64,000 bases of DNA from Jiella pelagia (GCF_026898155.1 NZ_CP114029.1:3576001-3640000); one strand, 5' to 3'; shown: positions 1 through 8,664, counted from the first letter of the stretch. Made by a program: numbers and translations. Notes: generated from the letters alone by a model not told the origin.

Positions 1-100
1 CCGTCAACCCGCCACGGATGAGCCGCATCGCCTCCTCGAGCCTGCCTTCGCGGGTCAGGCGGGTGACTTCCTGCATGTCGACGTTCGAGAAGGCGTTCAT
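1..100 (-). CDS. PHB depolymerase family esterase, N-terminal fragment
   Basis: Only the first 33 codons lie in the window; the gene runs off the left edge. The visible N-terminus begins MNAFSNVDMQEVTRLTREGR and continues with a short amphipathic helix. This resembles the leader of rhizobial PHB-depolymerase-family alpha/beta hydrolases, which often read 'TRLTREGRL.EAM.LI'. A GGA lies about 8 bases before ATG 100; ATG 106 is an alternative. It follows the CopG-like gene on the same strand after 71 bases, an arrangement I recall from rhizobial genomes. No catalytic residues are visible, so the family call rests on the leader and the context. Confidence 0.45.
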   Translation of the reverse strand, partial: MNAFSNVDMQEVTRLTREGRLEEAMRLIRGGLT

Positions 101-171
101 GATCATTGTCCGATTTTGTACGTGAAACTGTATCTCAGAAATGGCGACCGGCGAATTGCCAACGGCCAGTG

Positions 172-583
172 TCAGCGAATGCGATCCTTCAGCGCCGCCT
201 TCACGGCCGCCGGGGCCTGGAGCGCACCCAGGACTTCGAGCGAGGCGATCGTCTCGGCGGCAAGTTCCGGCGAAACGTCGTCGGCGATCACGGCGAGGCC
301 GAGGACCTGGATGACGAGGCGTGTCCCCGCTGCCCGGGCGGTTTCGAGGTCGGCGCGGGTGTAGTGGCGGACGCCGAGCCTCGATGTCGCGGCGCTCGAC
401 GGTCTTGCGCATTGCATCCTCGTGCCGCGACAACTGATTGCGGATGGCGGTGCGAATGAAATCGGTGCGATTGGCGTAGAAGCGCTCCTGAACGAGAAGA
501 TCGACCTGGCCGAGATCGACATGCCCGAGATTGATGGTGATCTTCTCGCTTTCGGCGATCCTGTGCCTTGGTTCTGTTGCCAT
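172..583 (-). CDS. CopG/ribbon-helix-helix family regulator (frameshifted as read)
   Basis: The N-terminal half starts MATEPRHRIAESEKITINLG and has the ribbon-helix-helix pattern 'KITINLGHVDLGQVDLLV' followed by 'FYANRTDFIRTAIRNQL'. The C-terminal half, in another frame, reads 'LGVRHYTRADLETARAAG' and ends 'AVKAALKDRIR'. Both halves belong to one small rhizobial regulator family of about 130-140 residues. The frame breaks at 376-382, which reads GAGCCTC on the plus strand; changing it to GAGCTC joins the halves as '..RRDIELGVRHY..' and gives 136 residues. ATG 583 is chosen because GAGGAG lies 6 bases upstream; ATG 589 overlaps that site. It probably acts as a DNA-binding regulator of the downstream esterase gene (inference from position). 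Confidence 0.7.
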
Positions 584-688
584 GTCCATCTCCTCACCAT
601 CCGAGTGGATGGTATATGGATGGCTATGGTGCGCTGCACAAGAGGACCTATCGCATAAGACGATCCGGCATCGTTTGGTTGCCTTTCT

Positions 689-1549
689 TTAGCTGCCTAT
701 CGAGAGGCCGAGCAGGATGGCGATTTCGCAAAGTTGCTGCGCGGTACCAAGGCAGTCGCCGGTCTGGCCACCGATGCGGCGGACGACAATGCGGCGAAGG
801 AGAATGACAGCGAGAGCGGCAAGGGCAGTGGCCGCGAGCATCGACAGGATGCCAGCGAGCGGCGCGGCGAAGAGGAGGCCGATGGCAGCGCCGATGACGA
901 GCGACAGCCGGCCCCTGTCGCGGGTTGGCTGCCCGGCGCGGGCGGCGAGGCCCGTATCGAGCGCCGACGGCGTCAGCGCCCAGAAGGCCGCCATCGCCCC
1001 GCGGCTCGCAGCTGCGGCGGCGAAAACGGCAGCCGCGGCGAGCAGCGGGCGGGTGGCGGCGAGTTCGGCGAGCAGCGCTGCGCGCAGGCCCAGCGACAGA
1101 ACCAGCGCGATCGCCCCATAGCTGCCGACGCGGCTGTCATGCATGATCTCCAGCGCGCGCTCTTTCGGCTGGTGGCCGAACAGCCCGTCTGCGACATCGG
1201 CAAGCCCGTCCTCGTGCAGAGCGCCGGTCATCGCGACGAGACTTGCGACAGCGACGATCGCCGAGACCAAGGGCGACAGGCCGAGGGCGGGAAGGGCGAT
1301 CATCAGGACCGCCGCGGGCGCCGCAGCGATCAGGCCGACCAGCGGGAAAGCATCGGCATCGTCGCCGAGCCGGTAGGCCGCGCCCCTCTGTGTAGCCGTT
1401 CCCTCGGAGGCGTCGGAGGCGGAACTTTCGGGGGATAGGCCAGGCGTCCTCGACGGGAGACGCTCGAAGAACCGGCCGGAAATGCTAAGCCGCGTGAGGA
1501 AGGCGGCCGCCCGCATGGTCGCCGCAAAGAGTGCCGTCAGCCGCTGCAA
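689..1549 (-). CDS. cobS: Adenosylcobinamide-GDP ribazoletransferase (cobalamin synthase)
   Basis: This is the inner-membrane enzyme that joins adenosylcobinamide-GDP and alpha-ribazole (phosphate) in the last steps of cobalamin assembly. The sequence has the family's 'AFLTRL' start region, then '[17 protein letters not shown]' with the acidic metal-binding residues, '[21 protein letters not shown]', and several Ala/Leu-rich membrane segments. The TTG start at 1549 is preferred: GGGGGA lies 5 bases upstream, and it leaves an N-terminal helix before 'FLTRL' as in E. coli CobS. ATG 1516 would remove most of that helix. A low-complexity insert of about 30 residues after 'FLTRLSIS' is unusual. 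The gene is divergent from cobT, with 108 bases between them. Confidence 0.9.
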   Translation of the reverse strand: MQRLTALFAATMRAAAFLTRLSISGRFFERLPSRTPGLSPESSASDASEGTATQRGAAYRLGDDADAFPLVGLIAAAPAAVLMIALPALGLSPLVSAIVAVASLVAMTGALHEDGLADVADGLFGHQPKERALEIMHDSRVGSYGAIALVLSLGLRAALLAELAATRPLLAAAAVFAAAAASRGAMAAFWALTPSALDTGLAARAGQPTRDRGRLSLVIGAAIGLLFAAPLAGILSMLAATALAALAVILLRRIVVRRIGGQTGDCLGTAQQLCEIAILLGLSIGS

Positions 1550-1657
1550 GGGCGTCCCCCGTTTCCGCGTTGCTCTCCGGGCCGTGCTTTCCCGGGCCGG
1601 CGATCGGCGATATGGACGGCCGTCCGCCGGCCCCGGCTGAACACCAAGGAGCATGCG

Positions 1658-2674
1658 ATGTCCACCACCGGTCTTCCTTTCGACGACATCCGCGATCTCG
1701 TCAGAACCATGCCGGGACCGAACGGTGCGGCTGTCCATGCGGCGCGCCACCGGGAGGAGGACCTGACCAAGCCGGCCGGCTCGCTCGGGCGGCTCGAGGA
1801 ACTGACCCAGTGGCTCGCCGCTTGGCAGGGCGGGGCGCCCCATGTCGACCGGCCGCTGGTGGCAGTCTTTGCCGGCAATCACGGGGTCACCAGAAAGGGC
1901 GTCTCGGCCTTTCCGCCCGAGGTGACGGCGCAGATGGTGGCGAATTTCGCGGCCGGGGGCGCGGCGATCAACCAGATCTGCGCGGCCTATGATCTGTCCC
2001 TCAAGGTCTACGATCTCGCGCTGGAAATCCCCACCGAGGACTTCACCGAAGATGCCGCCATGGACGAGCGGACCTGCGCCGCGACCATGGCCTTCGGCAT
2101 GGAAGTGCTGATGGACAAGCCGGACCTGCTCTGCATCGGCGAGATGGGCATCGGCAACACCACCGTCGCCGCGGCAATCTTCGCGGCACTCTTCGGCGGT
2201 ACGGGTGCCGATTGGGCCGGCGCCGGCACAGGGATGACGGGCGGCAGCCTCGCCCGCAAGGCCGAGGTCATCGACTGGGGTCTCGCCTTCCACAAGGGGC
2301 ACCTCTCCGATCCGCTGGAAGTCCTGCGCCGTCTCGGCGGGCGCGAGATTGCCGCGATGGCGGGTGCGATCATCGGCGCGAGGCACCAGAACGTGCCGGT
2401 GATCGTCGACGGCTTCGTCGCCACCGCTGCCGCTGCCGTGCTGCACAAGCTCGACCCGCGCGCCCTCGACCATTGCCTGTTCGGGCACGTCTCGGCCGAG
2501 CAGGGACACATGCGGGCGCTCGAGACGATGGGCAAGGTGCCGCTGCTCGCGCTGGGCATGCGGCTCGGCGAGGGCACCGGCGCGGCACTTGCCGCCGGCA
2601 TCGTCAAGGCCGCCGCCCGCTGCCACCGCGACATGGCGACCTTCGCCGAGGCAGCCGTGTCTAACAAAGGGTAA
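1658..2674 (+). CDS. cobT: Nicotinate-nucleotide-dimethylbenzimidazole phosphoribosyltransferase
   Basis: This cytoplasmic enzyme transfers ribose-phosphate from nicotinate mononucleotide to 5,6-dimethylbenzimidazole, giving alpha-ribazole phosphate for the lower ligand of cobalamin. At 338 residues it has the usual family length. Visible landmarks are '[13 protein letters not shown]' near the N-terminus, 'VFAGNHGV', 'GEMGIGNTT' in the middle and '[10 protein letters not shown]' near the C-terminus, which carries the catalytic Glu of the family. AAGGAG sits just upstream of ATG 1658. It is divergent from cobS, and the two act in the same branch of the pathway. I see no cobalamin riboswitch in the 108-base gap, so control is probably elsewhere or constitutive. 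This is the phosphoribosyltransferase, not the cobaltochelatase subunit that shares the CobT name. Confidence 0.95.
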   Translation: MSTTGLPFDDIRDLVRTMPGPNGAAVHAARHREEDLTKPAGSLGRLEELTQWLAAWQGGAPHVDRPLVAVFAGNHGVTRKGVSAFPPEVTAQMVANFAAGGAAINQICAAYDLSLKVYDLALEIPTEDFTEDAAMDERTCAATMAFGMEVLMDKPDLLCIGEMGIGNTTVAAAIFAALFGGTGADWAGAGTGMTGGSLARKAEVIDWGLAFHKGHLSDPLEVLRRLGGREIAAMAGAIIGARHQNVPVIVDGFVATAAAAVLHKLDPRALDHCLFGHVSAEQGHMRALETMGKVPLLALGMRLGEGTGAALAAGIVKAAARCHRDMATFAEAAVSNKG

Positions 2675-2788
2675 TTTGCGGTAATTTGCCCGCCGCGCAG
2701 CATTTCGGGTCGCTTTCGCGGCGAGGCGCCGGGGAAACTGGGAGGCGTCGCAGCCATCAGCGCGCCGACCCAGGAACGAGGAGAATCC

Positions 2789-3688
2789 ATGAAGACGGCA
2801 GTGATCGGAGCCGGCGCCATCGGCGGCTATTTGGCGGCGATGCTTGCCGAGGCGGGCCACGACGTGTCGCTCTGCGTGCGCATGCCCTTCGACGAACTGA
2901 CGCTCGAGGAGGAGGGCAAGGCCCGGAAGGTCTCGGCCCGGATCATCGACGAGCCCAGCGACCTGCCCGGCGGATCCGGCTCGGCCGATCTCGTGGTCGT
3001 CGCCACCAAGGCGCAGGACACGGCGAGCGCCCGGCCTTGGCTCGAAGCGCTGGTCGGCTCGCAGACACTGATCCTTATGGCGCAGAACGGCGTCGAGCAT
3101 GAAGAGCGCGTCGCGGCGATCCAGCTTTCCGGCACGATCGTTCCCTCGATCGTCTACATCGCCGCCGAGCGGGTGGCGCCCGGCCGGATCGTCCACCACT
3201 ACAGCAGCCGGCTGATCCTTCCGGACGACGTGGCTGGCCGGCAGGTCGGCGAATTCTTCGGCGAGACGAAGCTGAGCGTCGAGATCGAGCCGGAGTTTCT
3301 CACCGCCGCCTGGCGCAAGCTCCTGTCCAATGTCGTCGCCAACCCGATCACCGCGCTGACGCTGCGCCGCATGGAGGTATTTCAGGACGAGGCGATCCGG
3401 CAGCTGGGAATGGACCTTCTGGCGGAGGCGATCGCTGTCGGCCGCGCGGCAGGGGCGAAGTTCGGCGACGGCGAGCACGAGCGCGTATTGGACCAGTACA
3501 GCCGCGCCAATTCGAACAGCGGTTCGTCCATGCTCTACGATCGGCTGGCCGGACGGCGTCTGGAGCACGAATATCTGACCGGGGCGGTGGTCCGCGCCGG
3601 CAAGCGCCTCGGTATTCCGACGCCGCTCAACGCGGCGATCCTCGCGCTCCTCTCGGCCGTCGATCGAGCGCCTATCGAACGACCATGA
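2789..3688 (+). CDS. Ketopantoate reductase family protein (PanE/ApbA-like)
   Basis: A 299-residue NADP-dependent oxidoreductase of the 2-dehydropantoate 2-reductase fold. The N-terminus '[19 protein letters not shown]' is the Rossmann GxGxxG motif. '[10 protein letters not shown]' and '[13 protein letters not shown]' follow, the latter being the family NGV motif. '[17 protein letters not shown]' carries the conserved Lys/Asn region, and the C-terminal '[24 protein letters not shown]' is the typical PanE helical domain. A GAGGAG site precedes ATG 2789. The substrate may be ketopantoate (pantothenate/CoA pathway), but many paralogues act on other 2-keto acids and there are no pan genes nearby. 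The 3' end overlaps the opposing usp gene by 17 bases. Confidence 0.85.
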   Translation: MKTAVIGAGAIGGYLAAMLAEAGHDVSLCVRMPFDELTLEEEGKARKVSARIIDEPSDLPGGSGSADLVVVATKAQDTASARPWLEALVGSQTLILMAQNGVEHEERVAAIQLSGTIVPSIVYIAAERVAPGRIVHHYSSRLILPDDVAGRQVGEFFGETKLSVEIEPEFLTAAWRKLLSNVVANPITALTLRRMEVFQDEAIRQLGMDLLAEAIAVGRAAGAKFGDGEHERVLDQYSRANSNSGSSMLYDRLAGRRLEHEYLTGAVVRAGKRLGIPTPLNAAILALLSAVDRAPIERP

Positions 3689-4085
3689 CACTCGCCTTGG
3701 AGTGCGCCGCGACGTAGCCCGCATGGGACGCGAAAAGGTGCTCGGGAAGTCCCGGCCGATGCGAGGCCATGACCACGAGATCGGCGCCGCTCTTCTCGAT
3801 CGCTGCGAGCAGCGTATGGTTGAGATCGCTGGCCGGGTCCGGCACGACCTTGTATTCGGCGCTCGCCGTCACGCCATCCTCGCGGCTTCGTTCCTTGGCA
3901 AATTCTGCGAGCTTCTCACCGAATTCTTCCGGCGTGTGCGCAACCGGGCCGGGACTCGACGAGGTGACGCCGAAATAGCTCAGTTCGGCATCGTATCGCT
4001 TGGCGAGTTCGGCAGCTGTCTTCAGCGCCTTGTCCAGCGCCCTGACGTGGCTGAGATCGACAGGAACAAGAATTTTCTCATACAT
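3672..4085 (-). CDS. Universal stress protein family (UspA-like)
   Basis: A 137-residue single-domain cytoplasmic Usp protein. It begins '[13 protein letters not shown]', the standard beta-1 strand with the Asp that contacts ATP in nucleotide-binding members. It ends '[39 protein letters not shown]', where the usual GxxGx9G(S/T) ATP loop is degenerate: the second Gly and the Ser after it are not in the canonical places, so ATP binding is uncertain. ATG 4085 is preferred over GTG 4094 because AAAGG lies 8 bases before it. The gene is convergent with the ketopantoate reductase gene, overlapping by 17 bases, and divergent from the PRC-barrel gene. Confidence 0.88.
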   Translation of the reverse strand: MYEKILVPVDLSHVRALDKALKTAAELAKRYDAELSYFGVTSSSPGPVAHTPEEFGEKLAEFAKERSREDGVTASAEYKVVPDPASDLNHTLLAAIEKSGADLVVMASHRPGLPEHLFASHAGYVAAHSKASVMVVR

Positions 4086-4313
4086 GATGCGCACCTTTCT
4101 GATGATCGGTTCTCCGGACCGATCTTCGAGAGCACGAGCACAGGCGGCAATGCCTCACAGCCGGCTGCCCCCGAAGGATCGGATCAAGCGCTGTTGGGGA
4201 ACTTTCGCCCGGCGCGGCGGTTCCCTGAATTAGGGTTTGACGGGAGCAGGTGGCTTCATGGCCGCCGCAAATCCTAGCTTCCCGACAAGCCAATCTCAAG
4301 CCAATCTCAAACG
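4086..4313. promoter_or_regulatory. Divergent promoter region between usp and PRC-barrel genes
   Basis: A 228-base gap separates two divergent genes, so both promoters should lie here. I see no clear -35/-10 pair. Near its right end, CAAGCCAATCT occurs twice in tandem (about 4285-4308), an unexplained short direct repeat directly before the PRC-barrel start. Confidence 0.3.
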
Positions 4314-4772
4314 ATGGAGCCTTTCTTGAAGCCTTTCCTTCCCGTGACCCTCGCCGCTCTTCTTTTCGGGACTGCCGGCAGCGCCTTGGCGCAGGACGCC
4401 AGCACGACCGCTCCGGCGACCTCGGGCCAGTCCGACGCGGGCATGGCGCAGGTCAGCCCTCAGGCGGCTCGCGGCATCCTTGCGGCCATCGACAGGGACG
4501 AGGCTCCGGTGGCGCAGCTCAACCTGATGGTCGATCAGGTCGAGGAGATGGATGTCGTCGGGCCGAATGGCGAACCGGTCGGCGAGGTGGACGATGTTCT
4601 GGGTGACGCCAACGGCAATGCCACGGCGATCACCGTCGAGGTCGGCGGTTTCCTCGGTATCGGGGAGAAGACCGTTATCCTGATGCTCGACGAGGTCTCG
4701 CTCGACATGGGGCGGATCAAGACCGCGCTGACCAAGGAACAGATCGAAGAGCTTCCGTCCTTCGGGGGCTGA
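4314..4772 (+). CDS. Exported PRC-barrel domain protein
   Basis: A 152-residue protein with an N-terminal signal peptide ('FLPVTLAALLFGTAGSALAQ', probable cleavage after ALA), a short linker, and a PRC-barrel-like domain from about residue 70. The domain shows the typical 'GEPVGEVDDVLGDANGNATAITVEVGGFLGIGEKTV' pattern ending in 'MDGRIKTALTKEQIEELP'-like sequence. Such proteins are common in Hyphomicrobiales periplasms and have no defined biochemical role. ATG 4314 is used. TTG 4326 is an alternative because GGAG lies 6 bases before it and the signal peptide would then start MKPFLP. As read, the opposing LysR reading frame runs antisense through this whole gene, because its stop is hidden by a frameshift. 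Confidence 0.8.
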   Translation: MEPFLKPFLPVTLAALLFGTAGSALAQDASTTAPATSGQSDAGMAQVSPQAARGILAAIDRDEAPVAQLNLMVDQVEEMDVVGPNGEPVGEVDDVLGDANGNATAITVEVGGFLGIGEKTVILMLDEVSLDMGRIKTALTKEQIEELPSFGG

Positions 4773-4783
4773 GCCGACAACGA

Positions 4784-5666
4784 TCAGAGAAACGAGGCTC
4801 CGCTCGGCCTCGACCGCCGAGCGGATGAAGTCGGCCACCGCCGAGACCCGGCGAATGTCCCGCGCGCTTTCGTGATAGACCAGCCAGTAGCTGCGCCGGA
4901 TCGCCGCCTCGGGCAGGATTTCCACGAGATCCGGCCACTGCGTCGCGACGAAGCGGTGCAGGATCCCGATCCCGGCTCCGGCGGCCACGGCCTCGGTCTG
5001 GCCGATGGCGCTCGACACCTCGTAGCGCGACGGCCATTTTTCGAGCCGGTCGGCGTGATAGGCGAGTTGCGGCGAATAGAGCAGATCCTCCACCGCCCCC
5101 ACCAGCCGATGCTCCGACAGTTCGGCGAGCGACTGCGGCCGGCTGGCGGATTCGAGATAGGCCCGGCTGGCATAGAAGCCGAGAGCGTAGTCGCAGAGTT
5201 TCGCCGCGACGAGCCGTCCGGCCGCCGGTCGTTCCACCGTGATCGCGATGTCGGCCTCGCGCCGCGACAGCGAAAAGGCGCGCGGCACCGGCACGAGCTG
5301 CACCGTCAGATCGGCGTGGCGTTCGACCAGTCGCCACAGACGGGGCGCGAGGAACGCCGTGCCGAAGCCGTCCGGCGCGCCGACCCGCACGGTGCCGGAA
5401 AGTTCGACGTCGCTGCCACCGACCTCCGCCCGGCCGGAGATCATCGCCGCCTCCATCGCCTCGGCATGGCCCCTGAACGTCCGGCCCGCTTCGGTCAGCT
5501 CGCAGCCGCCGGGGCTCCGGTCGAACAGCCTGGCGCCAATCGCCTCCTCCAGTGCCGACAGCCGCCTGCCGACCGTCGCATGATTGAGATCGAGCCGGCG
5601 CGCAGCGGAAAGGATCTGGCCGGCCCGGGCGACGGATAGAAAGATGCGGACGTCGTCCCAGTTCAT
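4784..5666 (-). CDS. LysR-family transcriptional regulator (3' frameshift as read)
   Basis: The N-terminal winged HTH reads 'MNWDDVRIFLSVARAGQILSAARRLDLNHATVGRRLSALEEAIGARLFDR', the standard LysR pattern. The effector domain begins near residue 90 ('LSGTVRVGAPDGFGTAFLAPRL'). As read the frame continues to 4296, antisense to the PRC-barrel gene, with no LysR character after 'AVEAERS'. At 4794-4800 the plus strand reads GAGGCTC; restoring GAGCTC gives '..AEAERSSFL' and a stop at 4784, a normal LysR end and 293 residues. The gene is divergent from mmsA with 126 bases between them, so it is a likely regulator of mmsA and of itself (inference). Confidence 0.88.
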
Positions 5667-5792
5667 GTCGTTCAGCCCGGCAGAATCACGCAACGCTCTA
5701 AAATCTGCACAATGAATGGGCGCCCCGCGGGCTTTATGCGCCAGGCATTGTGCGCGAATATGAAGTCATTCCACAACAGGGGAGGTGCATCC

Positions 5793-7292
5793 ATGTACGA
5801 GATCGGTCATTTCATCGGCGGCGAACGCGTCGCCGGCAAGAGCGGCCGCAGCGCCGAGATCTTCAATCCGGCGACGGGCGAAGTGCAAGGGTCCGTAGCC
5901 CTCGCAAGCAACGAAGAGATGCGCGCGGCGGTCGAGAACGCCAAGGCCGCGCAGCCGGCCTGGGCCGCGACCAATCCGCAGCGCCGCGCGCGGGTGATGA
6001 TGAAGTTCGTCGACCTCCTCAACCGCGACATGGACAAGCTCGCCGAGGCTTTGTCGAAGGAGCACGGCAAGACCTTCCCGGACGCCAAGGGCGACGTGCA
6101 GCGCGGCCTCGAGGTCGCCGAATTCTGCATCGCCGCGCCGCAGATGCTGAAGGGCGAGTTCTCCGAAGGCGCCGGCCCCGGCATCGACATCTATTCGATC
6201 CGGCAACCCCTGGGAGTGGTCGCCGGCATCACGCCGTTCAACTTTCCGGCGATGATCCCGATGTGGAAGTTCTGCCCGGCGATTGCCGCCGGCAACGCCT
6301 TCATCCTGAAGCCGTCCGAGCGCGATCCGTCCGTGCCGATGATGCTGGCGGAGCTGATGATCGAGGCGGGCCTGCCTGCCGGCATCCTTAACGTCGTCAA
6401 TGGCGACAAGGGCGCCGTCGACGCCATCCTCGACGATCCGGACATCGAGGCCGTCGGCTTCGTCGGCTCGACGGCCATCGCCAAATACATCTACGGCCGC
6501 GGCTGCTCCAACGGCAAGCGCGTCCAGGCCTTCGGCGGCGCCAAGAACCACATGATCATCATGCCGGACGCCGACATGGACAAGGCCGTCGACGCATTGA
6601 TCGGCGCCGGCTACGGCGCGGCGGGCGAGCGCTGCATGGCCGTCTCGGTAGCCGTTCCCGTCGGCGAGGAGACCGCCGACCGTCTGATCGAGAAGCTGAT
6701 CCCGAAGGTCGAGGCCCTGAAGATCGGGCCCTGGACCGCCGGCAACGACGTCGATTTCGGCCCGCTCGTCACCCGCGAGGCGCAGAAGCGCGTGCTCGGC
6801 CTCGTCGACCGCGGCGTCGAGGAAGGCGCGAAGCTCGTCGTCGATGGCCGGAATTTCCGGATGCAGGGCTATGAGGACGGCTTCTTCGTCGGCGCCTGCC
6901 TGTTCGACAACGTGACCAAGGACATGGACATCTACAAGACCGAGATCTTCGGTCCGGTCCTCTCGGTCGCAAGAGCCAAGGACTACGAGGAAGCGATCGA
7001 CCTGCCGATGAGCCACGAATACGGCAATGGCGTCGCAATCTTCACCCGCGACGGCGACGCGGCGCGCGACTTCGCCAGCCGCATCAACATCGGCATGGTC
7101 GGCATCAACGTACCGATCCCGGTGCCGCTCGCCTACTACACCTTCGGCGGCTGGAAGGCCTCCGGCTTCGGCGACCTCAACCAGCACGGCGCCGACGGCT
7201 TCCGCTTCTATACGCGCACGAAGACGGTCACGAGCCGCTGGCCATCGGGCATCAAGGACGGTGCCGAGTTCTCGATCCCGACGATGAAGTAG
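5793..7292 (+). CDS. mmsA: CoA-acylating methylmalonate-semialdehyde dehydrogenase
   Basis: At 499 residues this matches the MmsA family length. It oxidises methylmalonate or malonate semialdehyde with NAD and CoA, giving propionyl- or acetyl-CoA in valine, inositol or thymine catabolism. Landmarks are 'GVVAGITPFNFPAMIPMW' (cofactor pocket), 'GFVGSTAIAKYIY', 'FGGAKNHMIIMPDADMDKA', and 'GAAGERCMAVS' with the catalytic Cys. The C-terminal 'GGWKASGFGDLNQHG' and 'RTKTVTSRWP' are typical of MmsA rather than general aldehyde dehydrogenases. ATG 5793 is fixed by GGGGAGG about 8 bases upstream; upstream in-frame ATGs lack a site. The divergent LysR gene is its probable regulator. Confidence 0.95.
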   Translation: MYEIGHFIGGERVAGKSGRSAEIFNPATGEVQGSVALASNEEMRAAVENAKAAQPAWAATNPQRRARVMMKFVDLLNRDMDKLAEALSKEHGKTFPDAKGDVQRGLEVAEFCIAAPQMLKGEFSEGAGPGIDIYSIRQPLGVVAGITPFNFPAMIPMWKFCPAIAAGNAFILKPSERDPSVPMMLAELMIEAGLPAGILNVVNGDKGAVDAILDDPDIEAVGFVGSTAIAKYIYGRGCSNGKRVQAFGGAKNHMIIMPDADMDKAVDALIGAGYGAAGERCMAVSVAVPVGEETADRLIEKLIPKVEALKIGPWTAGNDVDFGPLVTREAQKRVLGLVDRGVEEGAKLVVDGRNFRMQGYEDGFFVGACLFDNVTKDMDIYKTEIFGPVLSVARAKDYEEAIDLPMSHEYGNGVAIFTRDGDAARDFASRINIGMVGINVPIPVPLAYYTFGGWKASGFGDLNQHGADGFRFYTRTKTVTSRWPSGIKDGAEFSIPTMK

Positions 7293-7335
7293 TAGGGCAG
7301 ACCGTCGGCCCAACGGCCCCGGCGCGTCGCCAGAT

Positions 7336-7366
7336 CGGAATGGCCTTTCATCGAACCGCCATTCCG
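7336..7366 (+). terminator. Hairpin downstream of mmsA
   Basis: CGGAATGGC (7336-7344) pairs perfectly with GCCATTCCG (7358-7366) around a 13-base loop, 44 bases after the mmsA stop. There is no T-tract, so it may be a 3'-end stabiliser or a weak terminator. Confidence 0.4.
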
Positions 7367-7482
7367 CTCCGACGTCTGTTCCACATGGTCTTGTTCCAAG
7401 AGCCGGCAACCACTTCTCTGCCTCATGCGCTAGTGCGCTGCCGAGTTTCGGACAGTGCAGGAAAAAGCCAAGCAATCACGAG

Positions 7483-7509
7483 GAGCGGTCGAGAGACCGC
7501 TCTTTTTTT
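7483..7509 (+). terminator. Rho-independent terminator without an obvious upstream gene
   Basis: GAGCGGTC (7483-7490) pairs with GACCGCTC (7495-7502) around a GAGA loop and is followed at once by seven T residues. It is a textbook intrinsic terminator on the plus strand. It lies 190 bases past mmsA, and an earlier hairpin lies between them, so it may end a small RNA transcribed from about 7370-7480 rather than mmsA itself. Confidence 0.75.
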
Positions 7510-7849
7510 CATTACAGGCATGCGACCGGCACTTCGGCCTTGACGGCGGAACGGATTGCCATCGGCAGTGCATGCCAGAATGGCAGTATTTGGGGCCTTT
7601 TATGCGCAGCGGAGCCCAACTGGAGGCCTGCTCGCGTGCCATCGCGACACGCTGCGCCAGCTCTGATTGTCGTCGCGGAGCATTGCACTGACAAGAATTC
7701 GTGAGCGTACTGCATGCCCGACGGACTGTTCATGATCCGGGTATTTCGTCAGAGAACTTGCATCTTACATGAGATCTCGACGGACGAGGGATCGACGCTG
7801 TGTAAAGGCATGGCAGTTTCTCGTCCCCGCATTGAAAAGGATTATGAAA
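7510..7849. other. Intergenic region before the repeat protein gene
   Basis: About 340 bases with no convincing coding sequence on either strand. The base composition is lower in GC than its neighbours, especially from 7700 onward, and the last part holds the leader of the repeat protein gene. I could not identify promoter boxes with confidence. Confidence 0.3.
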
Positions 7850-8227
7850 ATGCGTATGAATATTATCGCTAGTTCGGTGCTGGCCGCTGCCGTTACCTTT
7901 GGTGCCGCTGCCTCGGCACAGACCGTTCCAGGTTCCGACTACTTCCGCACCCAGGCAAACCAGGCCGAGCGTGATGCCGTCGCTGCCGGAGGTGTGTATG
8001 GCGGATCGGCCAATGGTGCGACTGCCTACGGCTTCTCGGCAGATCAACGCGTGCCGGGTTCGGACTATGAGCGCACCCGCGCCAATCAAAGGGCTCGCAC
8101 TGAAGTCCGCACGCAGGACTATCGTGGATCTGCGGCGTCGGTCGGCGGGGTTTCGCAGACGCGGGTTCCCGGTTCCGACTATGACCGGACGATCCGGAAT
8201 CAGCAGATCCGCGACGGCGTTCGCTAA
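7850..8227 (+). CDS. Small secreted protein with three VPGSDY repeats
   Basis: A 125-residue protein of unknown function. A signal peptide 'MRMNIIASSVLAAAVTFGAAASAQ' ends at ASA-Q. The mature part holds three copies of a repeat of about 19 residues: 'VPGSDYFRTQANQAERDAV', 'VPGSDYERTRANQRARTEV' and 'VPGSDYDRTIRNQQIRDGV'. Two Gly/Ser/Ala-rich spacers separate them. The consensus is VPGSDYxRTxxNQxxRxxV. ATG 7850 is chosen because AGGA lies 8 bases upstream; ATG 7844 is only 2 bases from it. A strong intrinsic terminator follows at 8311. The gene is monocistronic. I do not recognise the family; conserved Asp/Tyr/Arg/Asn in every copy suggests a ligand-binding or surface-interaction repeat (inference). 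Confidence 0.75.
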   Translation: MRMNIIASSVLAAAVTFGAAASAQTVPGSDYFRTQANQAERDAVAAGGVYGGSANGATAYGFSADQRVPGSDYERTRANQRARTEVRTQDYRGSAASVGGVSQTRVPGSDYDRTIRNQQIRDGVR

Positions 8228-8310
8228 CCGGGGGCGGCTCTTGGCTGGCGCAAGCGAGCGCCGCAAAGAACTGTGAAGAAAAGCCGTCGAGGACGGCATG
8301 TGATGCAAAA

Positions 8311-8342
8311 GGGCGGCTCCGCGAAGGGGCCGCCCTTTTTTT
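8311..8342 (+). terminator. Rho-independent terminator of the repeat protein gene
   Basis: GGGCGGCTCC (8311-8320) pairs with GGGGCCGCCC (8326-8335, one G-T pair) around GCGAA. Four A residues precede the stem and seven T residues follow it. It lies 84 bases after the stop codon at 8227. Confidence 0.85.
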
Positions 8343-8568
8343 GTGTGTCGCATGCGGCAGGACCCGACCGGCGACCTCTGCCACGACGGTCGAGACTTCG
8401 CCGTGCGGCGTATCCCGCCCCCCGGAGCACGTCATTCGATGAGACCCCCGGCCTTGCGACGAGTTCCCGACGCCGGCGGGCCTTCTGCCAGTGAACAGGC
8501 AGGCCGAACGTCAGAGGGAGCGGAACGCCCCATCGGACGCGTCCCGCTTCCCCGGAGCAACGTAGCCC
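8343..8568. other. Intergenic region between terminator and opgC block
   Basis: About 226 bases between the convergent repeat-protein gene and the minus-strand glucan block. I see no coding sequence or RNA gene in it. Confidence 0.3.
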
Positions 8569-8664
8569 TCAGGCGCACCCCTTCGGCGGCACGCGCATGA
8601 TCGTCGTGCCGACCATCATGTAGACGAAATAGACGACGCCGAGGACGACGCCGCCGATGCCCAT
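8569..8664 (-). CDS. Possible 31-residue membrane protein coupled to opgC
   Basis: Immediately after opgC, the overlap TGATG joins its stop to an ATG at 8664. The short frame reads MGIGGVVLGVVYFVYMMVGT and then 'TIMRVPPKGCA': one continuous hydrophobic helix with a short basic tail. TGATG overlaps usually mean translational coupling. It could be a real small membrane protein of the glucan operon. Alternatively it could be the true C-terminus of OpgC displaced by an indel, because the last residues of OpgC as read look unnatural. Short length keeps confidence low. Confidence 0.35.
   Translation of the reverse strand: MGIGGVVLGVVYFVYMMVGTTIMRVPPKGCA

Noticed and set aside
1550..1657. Possible cobalamin riboswitch between cobS and cobT
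   Set aside because: The 108-base gap is too short for a full B12 riboswitch plus promoters, and no B12-box sequence is visible.
1550..3724. A very long minus-strand open frame reaching from upstream of cobS back across cobT and the ketopantoate reductase gene
   Set aside because: It is antisense to two clear genes, is rich in Arg/Ala/Gly/His without domain character, and only its last part (cobS) is real.
4500..4506. GAGGCTC in the PRC-barrel gene as another frameshift site
   Set aside because: The frame is continuous and sensible on both sides ('DRDEAPVAQLN'); changing it to GAGCTC would break the protein, so this copy is genuine.
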